NCBI RefSeq assembly: GCF_023276405.1
Contig: NZ_JALRMO010000001.1
Coordinates: 2,666,001 to 2,730,000 of the forward strand
From: Paenibacillus hamazuiensis
GTDB taxonomy: Bacteria > Bacillota > Bacilli > Paenibacillales > NBRC-103111
Length of the DNA stretch: 64,000 bases
Direction of reading: 5' to 3'
In this document: one piece after another, positions 7,275 through 16,287 of the stretch
How the letters are laid out: each line of letters begins with the position of its first letter
How positions within the stretch are numbered: the first letter of the stretch is position 1
Translations under genes and position numbers: made by a program
Notes under the pieces: generated by a model
What the model saw: the letters and a program-made list of their open reading frames with translations, nothing else
Told to the model about the DNA's origin: nothing
Database searches by the model: none

Positions 7275-8370
7275 GAAAGAACAGACGGCGCATCCTGAAG
7301 TGATCGGCCAATATGTAGACGATCTGCTGCAGCAGATCGATGCCCATATAGCGGATTCGGCGTTCCGTACGGAGCTCAAGCAGTCGCTCAAGCAGCTCTC
7401 CGATTTGAAATTCGCGCTGGATGAATCCTCCATCGTAGCCGTCACCGACCAGCGCGGTAAAATTCAATACGTGAACGATAAATTTTGCGAAATATCCAAA
7501 TATGAGCGGCATGAACTGCTCGGACGGGACCACCGGATCATCAACTCCGGTTATCATGGCAAAACATTCATGAAAGATCTATGGGATACGATTTCTTCCG
7601 GCCGCATATGGAGAGGCGAGATCAAGAACAGGGCCAAAGACGGAAGTTATTATTGGGTCAACACGACCATCGTTCCTTTTCTTGACAAGAACGGGCAGCC
7701 CTACCAATACCTTGCGATCCGCAATGAAGTGACCCAATTGAAAAAGGTCGAGCAGGAGCTGCAGCAAATGATGACCCATGTCATGCAGGTGCAGGAAAAC
7801 GAACGCAAGCGATTTTCACGCGAGCTTCATGACGGGATCGGACAAAGCTTGTTTTCTTTGCTTATTCAAATCGACAGGCTTCTTGTCGATCATCAGAGCT
7901 CCGAGCTCGCCGACCTTCGCAACAGCGCTGCAGCCATTATCGAGGAGGTCCGCGGTTTGGCCTGGGAGCTTCGGCCCTCCGTTCTCGACGATCTGGGCGT
8001 CGTTCCGGCCATTCGTACCTACATCGATAATTATTCCCGGCATTACGGAATTGAGGTCGATTTCGAATGCAGCTTGCGCAAGCGGCTGGAGGGCAACAAA
8101 GAAACGACCATTTATCGCGTCATTCAGGAGGCGCTCACGAATATCGGCAAATACGCCGATGTATCCAAGGCTTCCGTTAAAGTTCGGGAATTCGCAACGC
8201 ATATCGATGTTGTCGTCAGCGATAGCGGCAAAGGTTTCATCCCGGACGCCTATTCCTCGGGCGTAGGTTTGTTCAGCATGGAAGAAAGAGCCCGGAGTGT
8301 CGGCGGCCAGCTGAACATCCGCTCCGAGCCCGGCCAGGGAACCACCGTAACGCTCACGGTACCTAAATAA
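7267..8370 (+). CDS. PAS-domain sensor histidine kinase (NreB-like, HisKA_3 type)
   Basis: This 367-aa soluble kinase starts at TTG 7267 with AAGAAGGGG upstream, and overlaps the response regulator gene. Order of domains: an N-terminal coil (1-50), a PAS domain (about 55-165, with YVNDKFCEISKYERHELLGR and GSYYWVNTTIVPF), a HisKA_3 dimerisation helix with phospho-His in RFSRELHDGIGQ, and a HATPase domain with SDSGKGF and GVGLFSMEERA. Staphylococcal NreB senses O2 through a four-Cys [4Fe-4S] PAS domain. Here the PAS has only one Cys, so the signal must differ; redox, flavin or heme are options. It most probably phosphorylates the adjacent regulator. Confidence 0.85.
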   Translation: MNKKEQTAHPEVIGQYVDDLLQQIDAHIADSAFRTELKQSLKQLSDLKFALDESSIVAVTDQRGKIQYVNDKFCEISKYERHELLGRDHRIINSGYHGKTFMKDLWDTISSGRIWRGEIKNRAKDGSYYWVNTTIVPFLDKNGQPYQYLAIRNEVTQLKKVEQELQQMMTHVMQVQENERKRFSRELHDGIGQSLFSLLIQIDRLLVDHQSSELADLRNSAAAIIEEVRGLAWELRPSVLDDLGVVPAIRTYIDNYSRHYGIEVDFECSLRKRLEGNKETTIYRVIQEALTNIGKYADVSKASVKVREFATHIDVVVSDSGKGFIPDAYSSGVGLFSMEERARSVGGQLNIRSEPGQGTTVTLTVPK

Positions 8371-8375
8371 CGGAT

Positions 8376-9005
8376 TTACATTTCCATTCGCAAATACCGA
8401 TTTTTCACGGACTCGAACCAGGCTGCAAGCTCGTCGTAATCGTGCCGGGTATCGATCGACTTCACAAAACGGCAGTCGATGCCGCACCGATGAAATTCTG
8501 CCTCGCTGAGCTCGCGCCAGACGATTGTTTTCAGCAAACGACTCAGCTCCTGCTCCCCTTGATCCAGCAAAGCCAGGATATGCAGAACGCAGCTTTTATC
8601 GAATACGCCATGAAACGGGTATGAAATATGATTCACAAACGGGATGACCGCTTCGACCCCCTCCTCCTTCTTTTCAAGCAGCAGCATGGCGGCCTGTATG
8701 GAAATGAACGGCATATCGCAGCCGACCACCCACACATTCCGGTTTTTGGCGAGGGTCAGCCCGGCATGCATCCCGCTGAGCGGCCCTTTGCCGGGGATGT
8801 AATCCGTAATAATCCGGATGCTCCGATCCACGGTTTTCATGAAAGGTGCAGGATCGTTGGTTACGATGATGATCTCGCTGCAGCCTTTTTTCATCTCCCG
8901 AATTTGCCGTTCGACAATCGTCTTATTATCCACCAGGAGAAAAGCTTTGTTTTCTCCGCCCATCCGACGGTTAGGTCCTCCGGCGAGAATTACTCCTGAC
9001 AGCAT
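8376..9005 (-). CDS. mobA: Molybdenum cofactor guanylyltransferase
   Basis: This is a 209-aa nucleotidyltransferase. It transfers GMP from GTP to molybdopterin to give the guanine-dinucleotide cofactor of enzymes such as nitrate reductase and formate dehydrogenase. Evidence is the N-terminal GTP-binding loop LAGGPNRRMGGENKAFL and the metal-binding VGCDMPF at about residue 100. The ATG at 9005 fits AGGAG nine bases upstream; the upstream GTG at 9011 is too close to it. It ends 6 bases from the kinase gene (convergent). It is preceded by an FNR box at the activating distance, consistent with anaerobic molybdoenzyme demand. Confidence 0.88.
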   Translation of the reverse strand: MLSGVILAGGPNRRMGGENKAFLLVDNKTIVERQIREMKKGCSEIIIVTNDPAPFMKTVDRSIRIITDYIPGKGPLSGMHAGLTLAKNRNVWVVGCDMPFISIQAAMLLLEKKEEGVEAVIPFVNHISYPFHGVFDKSCVLHILALLDQGEQELSRLLKTIVWRELSEAEFHRCGIDCRFVKSIDTRHDYDELAAWFESVKNRYLRMEM

Positions 9006-9039
9006 GTTCACCCTCTCCTTTACTTAATTGCGATTCTGC

Positions 9040-9089
9040 TGATGCTATTACACCATAGAAAGCGGATTCCCGCAGTGATGTGCATCACG
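9040..9089 (-). promoter_or_regulatory. Predicted FNR-activated promoter of mobA
   Basis: The symmetric box AGTGA-TGTGCA-TCACG (9074-9089) contains the perfect palindrome GTGATGTGCATCAC. On the minus strand a -10-like TGTAAT (9052-9047, 5 of 6) predicts a start at 9040, putting the box centre at exactly -41.5. Confidence 0.6.
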
Positions 9090-9146
9090 GACACGTTCCC
9101 GCATACTCCCCTTCCCTCTTCTCCCGATCTTTCGAAATCCTTAACG

Positions 9147-9196
9147 CGTGATCTACCTCACTTCTTTCAACATCAAGCCGCCCTATACTGAAGGTG
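9147..9196 (+). promoter_or_regulatory. Predicted FNR-activated promoter of hcp
   Basis: CGTGA-TCTACC-TCACT (9147-9162) carries both GTGA/TCAC half-sites. TATACT at 9184-9189 is a good -10 and predicts a start at 9196, so the box centre is at -41.5. The ribosome site AAAGGAG follows at 9221. Confidence 0.7.
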
Positions 9197-9235
9197 AATG
9201 AAAACCAACAAAACAAATATAAAGGAGATGGCTGC

Positions 9236-10531
9236 ATGTTTTGTTATCAATGCGAGCAAACGCCTCGCGGAGGCTGCAGAGTGGTCGGAGTATGCGGCAA
9301 GGACGAAACTATCGCAAGCTTGCAGGATACGATCGTTTTTGCATTAAAAGGAATCGCAGCTTATGCCACCCACGCCAGACAGCTCGGCTATTCCGATCCG
9401 GAGGTCGACCGCATCACGCACGAGGCGCTGTATATGACACTGACCAATTCGAATTTTAACCTGCAGGAGCATATCGACATGGCGATGAAGGTCGGTTCCG
9501 CAGCGGTGCGAATTATGGACGTGCTTGACCGGGCGCATACGTCGCATTTTGGCGTACCCCGGCCCGTCACCGTGTCTCAAAACAAAATCGAAGGTCATTC
9601 CATCGTTGTCACGGGACATAATTTATACGCGCTGGAGCAGCTTTTGCAGCAAACCGAAGGCAAAGGAATCAACGTGTACACCCACTCCGAAATGCTGCCC
9701 GCCCACGGGTACCCGGAGCTGAAGAAATACTCCCATCTTAAAGGAAACATCGGCAAGGCATGGTACGATCAACGAAAATTGTTCGAGTGGTTTCCGGGTG
9801 CCATCCTCGCGACGACCAACTGCGTCATGCCGATTAAAGGGGCTTATGCCGACCGCTTTTTTTCCTATGATGTGGCCGGGCTTGAAGGTGTCACCAAAAT
9901 GATTGGCGAAGATTTCGCCCCATTAATCGAAAAGGCTTTATCTTTGCCAGCCGTGCGGATCGAATCCGGGCAGGTTCTCACTACCGGCTATCACCACGAA
10001 ACCGTAATCGGACTCGCTCCGGAAATCATTCAGGCGGTGAAAGACGGCAAAATCCGCCGCTTCTTCGTGATCGCCGGTTGCGATGCGCCGGGGAAAGAAG
10101 GCGATTATTACCGTGAACTCGCTACCTCGCTGCCGAACGATACGGTTATCCTGACCACGTCCTGCGGCAAGTTCCGGTTCAATGACGTCGATTACGGTAC
10201 GGTCGGCGATACCGGCATTCCGCGTTACATCGATCTCGGGCAGTGCAACAACTCCGGCTCGACCGTCAAAATCGCTCTAGCCCTGGCGGACGCCTTCGGA
10301 TGCGGCGTGAACGACCTGCCGGTCAGCATCGTGCTTTCGTGGTTCGAGCAAAAAGCGGTTGCCATCCTGCTCGGCTTGTTCAGTCTTGGAATAAAGGACA
10401 TCCGCATCGGGCCTAAGGCACCGGAATTTATTACCCCTGGTGTGCTGAAAGTCCTGACCGAAATGTTCGGGCTCAAGCTCATTGGCGAAGCACAGCAGGA
10501 TATGGCGGACATGCTCGGCCTATCTCACTAA
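9236..10531 (+). CDS. hcp: Hybrid cluster protein / hydroxylamine reductase, short form
   Basis: This is a 431-aa iron-sulfur-oxygen protein that reduces hydroxylamine and, in other bacteria, nitric oxide during nitrate/nitrite stress. The ATG at 9236 has AAAGGAG eight bases upstream and puts the first cluster motif at the very N-terminus: MFCYQCEQT, then GCRVVGVCGK (four Cys). Hybrid-cluster ligands are seen in LTTSCGKFRF, IAGCDAPGKEGDYYREL and LGQCNNSG. The length of about 430 residues, against about 550 in E. coli, marks the short class that lacks one helical bundle. No hcr reductase gene adjoins. Regulation by FNR is strongly suggested by the promoter. Confidence 0.92.
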   Translation: MFCYQCEQTPRGGCRVVGVCGKDETIASLQDTIVFALKGIAAYATHARQLGYSDPEVDRITHEALYMTLTNSNFNLQEHIDMAMKVGSAAVRIMDVLDRAHTSHFGVPRPVTVSQNKIEGHSIVVTGHNLYALEQLLQQTEGKGINVYTHSEMLPAHGYPELKKYSHLKGNIGKAWYDQRKLFEWFPGAILATTNCVMPIKGAYADRFFSYDVAGLEGVTKMIGEDFAPLIEKALSLPAVRIESGQVLTTGYHHETVIGLAPEIIQAVKDGKIRRFFVIAGCDAPGKEGDYYRELATSLPNDTVILTTSCGKFRFNDVDYGTVGDTGIPRYIDLGQCNNSGSTVKIALALADAFGCGVNDLPVSIVLSWFEQKAVAILLGLFSLGIKDIRIGPKAPEFITPGVLKVLTEMFGLKLIGEAQQDMADMLGLSH

Positions 10532-10570
10532 TACTCCGGCTGCCCGGCTTATAAATTCTTATTCTATTGC

Positions 10571-10604
10571 AAAAGTCCCCGGCTCAAATAAGCCGGGGAC
10601 TTTT
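10571..10604. terminator. Bidirectional terminator between convergent hcp and SLH gene
   Basis: AAAAGTCCCCGGCT (10571-10584) and AGCCGGGGACTTTT (10591-10604) form a 14-bp stem with A/T runs on both sides, so it can end transcription from both flanking genes. Confidence 0.9.
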
Positions 10605-10619
10605 ATGATCGGTTCGGAG

Positions 10620-12272
10620 TTATTCCTCTTCATCGATTTTTTGTTTCTTATAAACGTAAACGTCGGAGGATACCCGCTTCCCTTCGGGGGTTGTGGCTGT
10701 CAGCGTAAAGCGGGTCACATTGCCGACGACACGAACGGTTCCGTCGGTGTCGATCGTCACCGTACCTACGGGCTCGCTGCCGGTGTCGCCTATAATATCC
10801 TCCGGTAAGAACATAAGGCCCAGAGCAAAGTTATAGCTTTGGATTTCGTCTTGCTCGTATTCGTTGCCGTAATTATCGACCGCCTTGAGGTCCATCTTTT
10901 CAAAAGCATTGAAGGCGCCGGCATACACATTACCGGTTACCGTGGTTACGTACTGATTAAAGGAAAGGTCTCTGGCCTCAAGCGTTTGCACCATCACCCT
11001 TTCATTTTTCACGGTAACCGGAATCGAAACCTGCTTTCGTTTGTCGTCACCGGCGGCATAGATGATATTAATCGTCGCCGTACCTTCCTTGACGCCGAGG
11101 ATATAGGCCTTGTGGTCCTCGGATACAGCCGCCTTGACGATCGTCGGATTCGTCGAAGTGGCGGACTGGACAAGGCCGGGCAGCACTATCTCCTCGCCCG
11201 AAGACGTTTTGGCTTTAATGACTACTTCCGTGGCCAATTTGCTGAGCGCCGGATTTTCCGCTTCTTCTCTGGTCGCATACCCGTTTGCCCCTGTAGCCGA
11301 TCCCGTGATCCCGCTGTCAATTACGTTGCCTATTACGTAAGAGGACGCCGTTAAATATTGGATATTGCCTGAATTGCTGGTCGTGCCGATCGTGAGCGAG
11401 CCGGTCGCGGATCGGATCGCCGAGCTGTCCAACCCGCCCAATGTTACCGTGTAATAACCGATGCTGAGCGCAGCGTCGTTCTTTAGTGTCAACTCAGCGG
11501 ATTTTGCGTCGCCGGACCAGGCCACATCCACAGGGATCACCGTTCCGTCTTTGCTGAGCGTTAAGGTTGCCTTAACCGTATCCACCGGCTGGTCAAGCGT
11601 CACCTTGACGACATGATCGCCGGACGCCTGAACGGAGGAAACGGAAACCTTGCCCGTGTTCTTTGGTCCGTGAGAAGCCTGCCATGCTCCATAGGCTCCT
11701 ATGACCAGGTCCGCCCGGCTCGCTGCGTCGCCGCCGCTTTTATCAACGGGATGGATGCCGAGATCGGCCGCCTGTTTCACCGCATCCGCATACCATGGCT
11801 GTACCGAAGTATTAACCGCTTTACCGAGTCCCTTGACCAAAACGGTGTCCAGCTGTCCTACGGTCACATGCTCGCCCGGAGCGAATGTGGTATCGGTTAC
11901 TCCGTCGATGAGTCCGGCAGCTTTGGCCGCCTCGATATACGGTATGGCCCAGCCGTTTGCGGCATCGTCAGCCTTAACGTCGGAGAAGCTGGAGGTTTGA
12001 AGCGTATTGTCGACTTTGAGGCCGAAGATAAGCGCAGCGACCTTTGCAAACTGGGCTCTTGTCATGTTTTGCGTTATGCCGAAGCTATCGTCGGATACCC
12101 CTTCGAAGATGCCCTGGGACAGCAGCGTATCCACCTTGTCTTTAAGGCCTGCGTCCAGATTCGTCAAGTCCTTGTAATCGGCCGCTGTTTTTGCCGGCCC
12201 GGCCATGACGGCGTTTGCGGTCATGGATAAAGCTACGGCAGCCGCGGCAATCAGGCTTATGCTTTTTTTCAT
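10620..12272 (-). CDS. SLH-domain cell-surface protein with Ig-like repeats
   Basis: This 550-aa protein has a signal peptide (MKKSISLIAAAAVALS, cleavage near AVMA-GP, about residue 24). SLH motifs occupy about residues 33-190 (FEGVSDDSFGITQNMTRAQF; WAIPYIEAAKAAGLIDGVTD; RADLVIGAYGAW). These bind pyruvylated secondary cell-wall polymers. The remainder is beta-rich and Ig-like (for example KVTLDQPVDTVKATLTLSKD and AYILGVKEGTATINIIYAAG, a Big_2-like strand pattern) and ends in charged EKQ residues. Role unknown; structural or adhesive. It is monocistronic, with a terminator immediately downstream. Confidence 0.75.
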   Translation of the reverse strand: MKKSISLIAAAAVALSMTANAVMAGPAKTAADYKDLTNLDAGLKDKVDTLLSQGIFEGVSDDSFGITQNMTRAQFAKVAALIFGLKVDNTLQTSSFSDVKADDAANGWAIPYIEAAKAAGLIDGVTDTTFAPGEHVTVGQLDTVLVKGLGKAVNTSVQPWYADAVKQAADLGIHPVDKSGGDAASRADLVIGAYGAWQASHGPKNTGKVSVSSVQASGDHVVKVTLDQPVDTVKATLTLSKDGTVIPVDVAWSGDAKSAELTLKNDAALSIGYYTVTLGGLDSSAIRSATGSLTIGTTSNSGNIQYLTASSYVIGNVIDSGITGSATGANGYATREEAENPALSKLATEVVIKAKTSSGEEIVLPGLVQSATSTNPTIVKAAVSEDHKAYILGVKEGTATINIIYAAGDDKRKQVSIPVTVKNERVMVQTLEARDLSFNQYVTTVTGNVYAGAFNAFEKMDLKAVDNYGNEYEQDEIQSYNFALGLMFLPEDIIGDTGSEPVGTVTIDTDGTVRVVGNVTRFTLTATTPEGKRVSSDVYVYKKQKIDEEE

Positions 12273-12425
12273 TATGAAGGGTCCTCCCGATATGTTGGAA
12301 AATGAATCTATTACTCATAAGCATACTATTATTTTAGAGCAAAACACAATCAATTGGGCCTAGCGGTCCGCTGGGAATTCACCCATGATTTAACATGACT
12401 TTGGAAGTCGCTGCCCTGCGACCAA

Positions 12426-13148
12426 TCAAATGACCGTGAAATTGACTCCGTAATAAAATAAAGACGATTTTCTGGCGACGGCTTGAGATGCGGTATTATC
12501 CCACGAGGTGCTGTAAAGCGGAATGGCTCCCGATTTCCGTACCTCCGCTGCCCATCCGGCCACAACCTCACCGGCATAACCTTTTCCGCGAAACTCCGGC
12601 AAGGTCTCAAGACCGGCTTCATGCGCCCCGGAGGTGATGCGAACGCTGCGGCAGATCGAGACCGCCCGATTTTCGCACACTAACGCGGTGCAAGGCTGAG
12701 CGTAGTCTATTTCCGATGCCAGCCATTCGAATCCATCGCCTAATAGATCCGTCATATTTTCCCGCGTGATGCCGACGACCTGCATGATCGGCGCGGTTTC
12801 GCTCGGTACGAGAAAGCAAGGTCCCATCGTAAACCGCTCCCCTTGTAATAGACTCATGTATGCTTCAAAATGTTTCGGTTTCGTACGGAAATCCCGGGCG
12901 ATCGGTTCGTCGGCGCACAACGTCTCCAATTGCGCAATAAGGCGATCCGGAACATCATACCGGAAACGGCTACAAACCGCTCCATCTATAGTTCTTCCCA
13001 AGAAAAAACGAGGGGCAGGCGCTTCTCCCGGCCAAGGTTCGTTTATCGTGCGAAGCCTTGCATTCGTATCGTGTGTAAACATCGCTTCGATATGCAGCTC
13101 CATCAGCTCGAGAGCGGATAAATCCCGCGGCGTGTTATTCAAACTCAT
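12426..13148 (-). CDS. GNAT-family N-acetyltransferase
   Basis: This is about 240 aa. The C-terminal GNAT core shows the acetyl-CoA loop in LETLPEFRGKGYAGEVVAGW (about residues 183-202) and the following STSWDNTASQAVARKSSLFY strand typical of the fold; the N-terminal 120 residues are specific to this subgroup. Substrate unknown. At the ATG (13148) AAGGAG is only one base away, so the TTG at 13142 (AAGGAG at 7 bases) may be the true start. A 22-codon ORF with its own strong ribosome site precedes it. Confidence 0.7.
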   Translation of the reverse strand: MSLNNTPRDLSALELMELHIEAMFTHDTNARLRTINEPWPGEAPAPRFFLGRTIDGAVCSRFRYDVPDRLIAQLETLCADEPIARDFRTKPKHFEAYMSLLQGERFTMGPCFLVPSETAPIMQVVGITRENMTDLLGDGFEWLASEIDYAQPCTALVCENRAVSICRSVRITSGAHEAGLETLPEFRGKGYAGEVVAGWAAEVRKSGAIPLYSTSWDNTASQAVARKSSLFYYGVNFTVI

Positions 13149-13175
13149 TCTCCTTCCCGAATCATGTCGTTTATC

Positions 13176-13244
13176 TCATTTAGTTCCTTCGTCTGCAGGT
13201 TCGAGACCGTATGCCTGTTTCAGCATCGATTCCAGTCGGCTCAT
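13176..13244 (-). CDS. Possible 22-aa small ORF upstream of the acetyltransferase
   Basis: The ATG at 13244 has AAGGAGGAGGG about 10 bases upstream, and the frame encodes MSRLESMLKQAYGLEPADEG plus TK before TGA, 28 bases ahead of the acetyltransferase. The ribosome site is much stronger than that of the larger gene. It may be a leader peptide, a coupling ORF or the remnant of a longer gene. I do not recognise the peptide. Confidence 0.35.
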   Translation of the reverse strand: MSRLESMLKQAYGLEPADEGTK

Positions 13245-13385
13245 CCTAATTTCCCTCCTCCTTAAATCGTTCACCTTGTCTCGGCTTCGGCATTAACCGA
13301 TTACAAATATTATCCTCCCTATAAACCTTCACAAACAAGGAAGAGTATCGCTATAACGGAATTCAACTTGCTTCTTGATCCAAAA

Positions 13386-13424
13386 CGAAAAACTCCCTTA
13401 GCCCGCGTACGCGGCAAGGGAGTT
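13386..13424 (-). terminator. Terminator of the iron-alcohol dehydrogenase gene
   Basis: AACTCCCTT (13391-13399) pairs with AAGGGAGTT (13416-13424), with an inner GCCGCG/CGCGGGC helix; on the minus strand it is followed by TTTCG. It lies 25 bases past the stop codon. Confidence 0.8.
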
Positions 13425-13449
13425 CTTTCGCTGTGAAGATCATGCGGAT

Positions 13450-14619
13450 TTACAGTGAGGCGCGGTAAATATCAAGTACGTCTTCGCGGCTTAGCTTTTT
13501 GAAATTGCCGAACGGTCCGCCCGCCGACGCTTTGTCCGCCATCAGCTCCAGCTTGGCATCGTCGATGCCGTAGTCGGCCAGGCGCGACGGAGCGCCGATT
13601 GAGGTCCAGAAGCTGCGAAGCGCTTCTATCCCTTGCAAAGCGACCGTCCGGTCGTCTTGGCCATCCGGGTTGATGCCGAACACGTTCACGGCCATCTGCT
13701 TAAAGCGCAGCACATTTTCGTCCAGCACATGTTTCATCCAGTTCGGAAACAAAATCGCGAGCCCGCCCCCATGCGGGATATCATACACGGCGCTGACCGC
13801 ATGCTCGATATTGTGCGTCGCCCAGTCGCCGCGCACGCCCATGTTAATCATGCCGTTCAGCGCCATCGTGCCGCAGTACAAAATCGTTTCGCGGTGCTCA
13901 TAGCTTTGCAAGTCGTTCAGCAGTTTAGGCGCTGCAGTTATGACCGTGCGAAGTATCGTTTCACACATGCCGTCCTGGACCGGAATATTGGGCGTATGAT
14001 TGAAATAATGCTCAAACACGTGGGACATGATATCGCAAATGCCGTAAATGGTCTGGTCTTTCGGGACCGAATACGTAAATTCGGGATCGAGAATGGAGAA
14101 TTGCGGGTACGTGTAAGGACTGCCCCAGCCAATCTTTTCCTGCGTTTCCCAATTCGTAATGACCGAACCGCTGTTCATCTCCGATCCGGTCGCGGCCAAA
14201 GTGAGCACGGTACCGAACGGCAAAGCTGCCGAAGCAGCGACGCGACGCGTAATGATGTCCCAAACGTCCCCGTCATAACGAGCTCCGACAGCAATTGCCT
14301 TCGTGCAGTCGATGACGCTGCCCCCGCCGACCGCCACCAGTCCCTCGATGTCATGTTCCCGGCAAAGCTCGATTCCTCGCTTTACCGTGCTCAGACGCGG
14401 ATTCGGCTCAACGCCGGCCAGCTCGAAAACGTCCGCTCCGCTGCTTCGCAAATGATTCAGCACGCTGTCGTAAAGGCCGTTCCTTTTGATGCTGCCTCCC
14501 CCGTAAACGAGAAGCAGCTTTTTGCCAAGGCCGGCTGCTTCGGCGGAAAGCTGATCCAGCGAACCTTTGCCGAAAATCAATTTGGTCGGGTTTTTGAACG
14601 TAAAGGAGTTCATTGCCAT
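13450..14619 (-). CDS. Iron-containing alcohol dehydrogenase (butanol dehydrogenase/YugJ type)
   Basis: This 389-aa cytosolic NAD(P)H-dependent dehydrogenase belongs to the type III metal-dependent family. The Rossmann-like N-terminal half has [12 protein letters not shown] and [16 protein letters not shown]; the C-terminal helical half carries metal-binding His in [18 protein letters not shown] and IPHGGGLA. The overall pattern ([19 protein letters not shown]) matches the YugJ/BdhA group, which reduces aldehydes such as butanal or methylglyoxal. GGAAAGGAC precedes the ATG. It lies 48 bases downstream of the MATE pump gene on the same strand and may share its transcript. Confidence 0.88.
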   Translation of the reverse strand: MAMNSFTFKNPTKLIFGKGSLDQLSAEAAGLGKKLLLVYGGGSIKRNGLYDSVLNHLRSSGADVFELAGVEPNPRLSTVKRGIELCREHDIEGLVAVGGGSVIDCTKAIAVGARYDGDVWDIITRRVAASAALPFGTVLTLAATGSEMNSGSVITNWETQEKIGWGSPYTYPQFSILDPEFTYSVPKDQTIYGICDIMSHVFEHYFNHTPNIPVQDGMCETILRTVITAAPKLLNDLQSYEHRETILYCGTMALNGMINMGVRGDWATHNIEHAVSAVYDIPHGGGLAILFPNWMKHVLDENVLRFKQMAVNVFGINPDGQDDRTVALQGIEALRSFWTSIGAPSRLADYGIDDAKLELMADKASAGGPFGNFKKLSREDVLDIYRASL

Positions 14620-14667
14620 TCGTCCTTTCCAGTGAATTTGACATGACTTACGATATTCCGCGTTTGG

Positions 14668-16059
14668 TTACGGGCGGCTTGCCGCCTCCATCAGACGGGC
14701 GCTGCGCCAGTTGCCGAAACGGTAATACAATATGTTCAGCACCGCCGCGATTGCGAAGCTGATCGGAAAGCTCCACCAGATCATATCGAAGCCGTATTGA
14801 TGACCGTAATACGATGCCAGAGGAATCCGCACCAGCAGCAGCGCAATAAACGAAACGACAAGCGGAACGACCACAGCCCCTGCCGAACGGACGACGCCGG
14901 CGACGACGTTGAAGATGCCGAAGATGATAAACGACCACAACGTAATATTGTTGATGTGCATGCCCAGATCGATGGCTTTGCCCTGCAGGGGCAAAAACAA
15001 GCCGAGCGCTTCGCGGTTAAACAGGTGGATCACGACGACGATGAGCCCCGTCAGACCGATGTTAAAAGCGACGCCGGTCCATGTAATCCGGCGAACCCGA
15101 TCCCATTTGCCCGCCCCGATATTTTGCGAAGCCATCGATGTTACCGCTCCTCCGATCGCCATCGCCGGCATCTGCACGTAGCTGGAAATTTGGTTGGCCA
15201 CGCCGAAAGCCGCCGTCGCTTCGGAGCCGAAAGCATTGACGATGTTGATCAGCACCAAATTGCTGAGAGATATGACGACGATGTTCAAACCCATCGGCAG
15301 CCCCTTGCGGATCAAAAGCCCGATGAGCGGCCAATCCAGCCGCAGCAGATGGATGTCTGCCCTTGTGATGCGGAGAAAATATTTTTTCGCATACAAATAA
15401 ATAAGCAGCAGTGCAAAGCTGATCAACTGAGCGATAAACGTGGCGATGGCCGAACCGCTGATATCGAGCTTTGGAAACGGGCCGATCCCGACAATCAGCA
15501 GCGGGTTCAGCACCACATCCAAAATCGTCGACAGGAGCAGAAAATAAAACGGCGTTTTGGCGTCGCCCGAACCGCGGAGCACCGCCATAACCAGATTGAA
15601 ACCGAACATAAACGGGATGCCGGCAAAAATGAACTGCGTATAGCTGACGGCCATTGCTTTCGCATCCGGCGGCGTGTTCAGCAGGTCCAATATGTGCGGG
15701 GTAAACACAATGCCGGCTACACCGACGATGATCGACGTCAATGTGAAAAACACGGTGCTGGTCCCGACCACGCGTTTGGCTTCTCCCACTTTTTGCGCGC
15801 CGAGATTTTGTCCGACCAAAATGACGGCGGCCATAGATATGCCGAAGATGAGACTAAGCAGAAAAAACAAGATGATATTTGCGTTCGATGTGGCGGCAAG
15901 CGCTGTCTCGCCCAGAAATTTGCCGACCCAGATGGAATTGATCGAACCGTTGAGCGATTGAAGTACGTTGCCTAGCAGTATCGGCAGCGAAAATAAAAAC
16001 AGCGTCTTGCCGATAGGTCCTTCCGTCAAAACGGGCCTTGCCTTCGCTTGCGCTTTCAT
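14668..16059 (-). CDS. MATE-family multidrug/metabolite efflux pump
   Basis: This is a 463-aa inner-membrane antiporter with about 12 hydrophobic helices in two halves. Typical MATE segments are GPIGKTLFLFSLPILLGNVL at the start, SINSIWVGKFLGETALAATS, and later VANQISSYVQMPAMAIGGAV. The ATG at 16059 is chosen because AAGGAGGA lies 4 bases upstream; an in-frame extension to 16164 adds an unlike, Pro-rich segment. Substrate not predictable. It is probably cotranscribed with the downstream alcohol dehydrogenase. Confidence 0.88.
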   Translation of the reverse strand: MKAQAKARPVLTEGPIGKTLFLFSLPILLGNVLQSLNGSINSIWVGKFLGETALAATSNANIILFFLLSLIFGISMAAVILVGQNLGAQKVGEAKRVVGTSTVFFTLTSIIVGVAGIVFTPHILDLLNTPPDAKAMAVSYTQFIFAGIPFMFGFNLVMAVLRGSGDAKTPFYFLLLSTILDVVLNPLLIVGIGPFPKLDISGSAIATFIAQLISFALLLIYLYAKKYFLRITRADIHLLRLDWPLIGLLIRKGLPMGLNIVVISLSNLVLINIVNAFGSEATAAFGVANQISSYVQMPAMAIGGAVTSMASQNIGAGKWDRVRRITWTGVAFNIGLTGLIVVVIHLFNREALGLFLPLQGKAIDLGMHINNITLWSFIIFGIFNVVAGVVRSAGAVVVPLVVSFIALLLVRIPLASYYGHQYGFDMIWWSFPISFAIAAVLNILYYRFGNWRSARLMEAASRP

Positions 16060-16236
16060 ATCGTCCTCCTTATTCGTTGCGTAAGACGCAGCAGCCAACC
16101 TGTACCCGGACGGCGGCGGCGCCGGGGCCATCGCCTGCTCGCAGACACCATCATTCTGGCGCAATTTGCCATAATCTTTATTGTACGCCTATCCCGCTGG
16201 GGAATCAATGAAAATGCGGCATACGAATGCAACGAA

Positions 16237-16272
16237 CAAAAACCTGCACGGCCTGTAACGGCGCGGCAGGTT
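16237..16272 (-). terminator. Terminator of the small hydrophilic protein gene
   Basis: On the minus strand AACCTGC and GCAGGTT enclose a GC-rich 18-nt loop, followed by TTTTG. Confidence 0.6.
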
Positions 16273-16287
16273 CTGGGACTTCAAGCG

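Noticed and set aside
14797-15975. 392-aa plus-strand ORF opposite the MATE gene
   Set aside because: His/Arg/Asp-rich antisense composition typical of a shadow of a membrane protein; no ribosome site.
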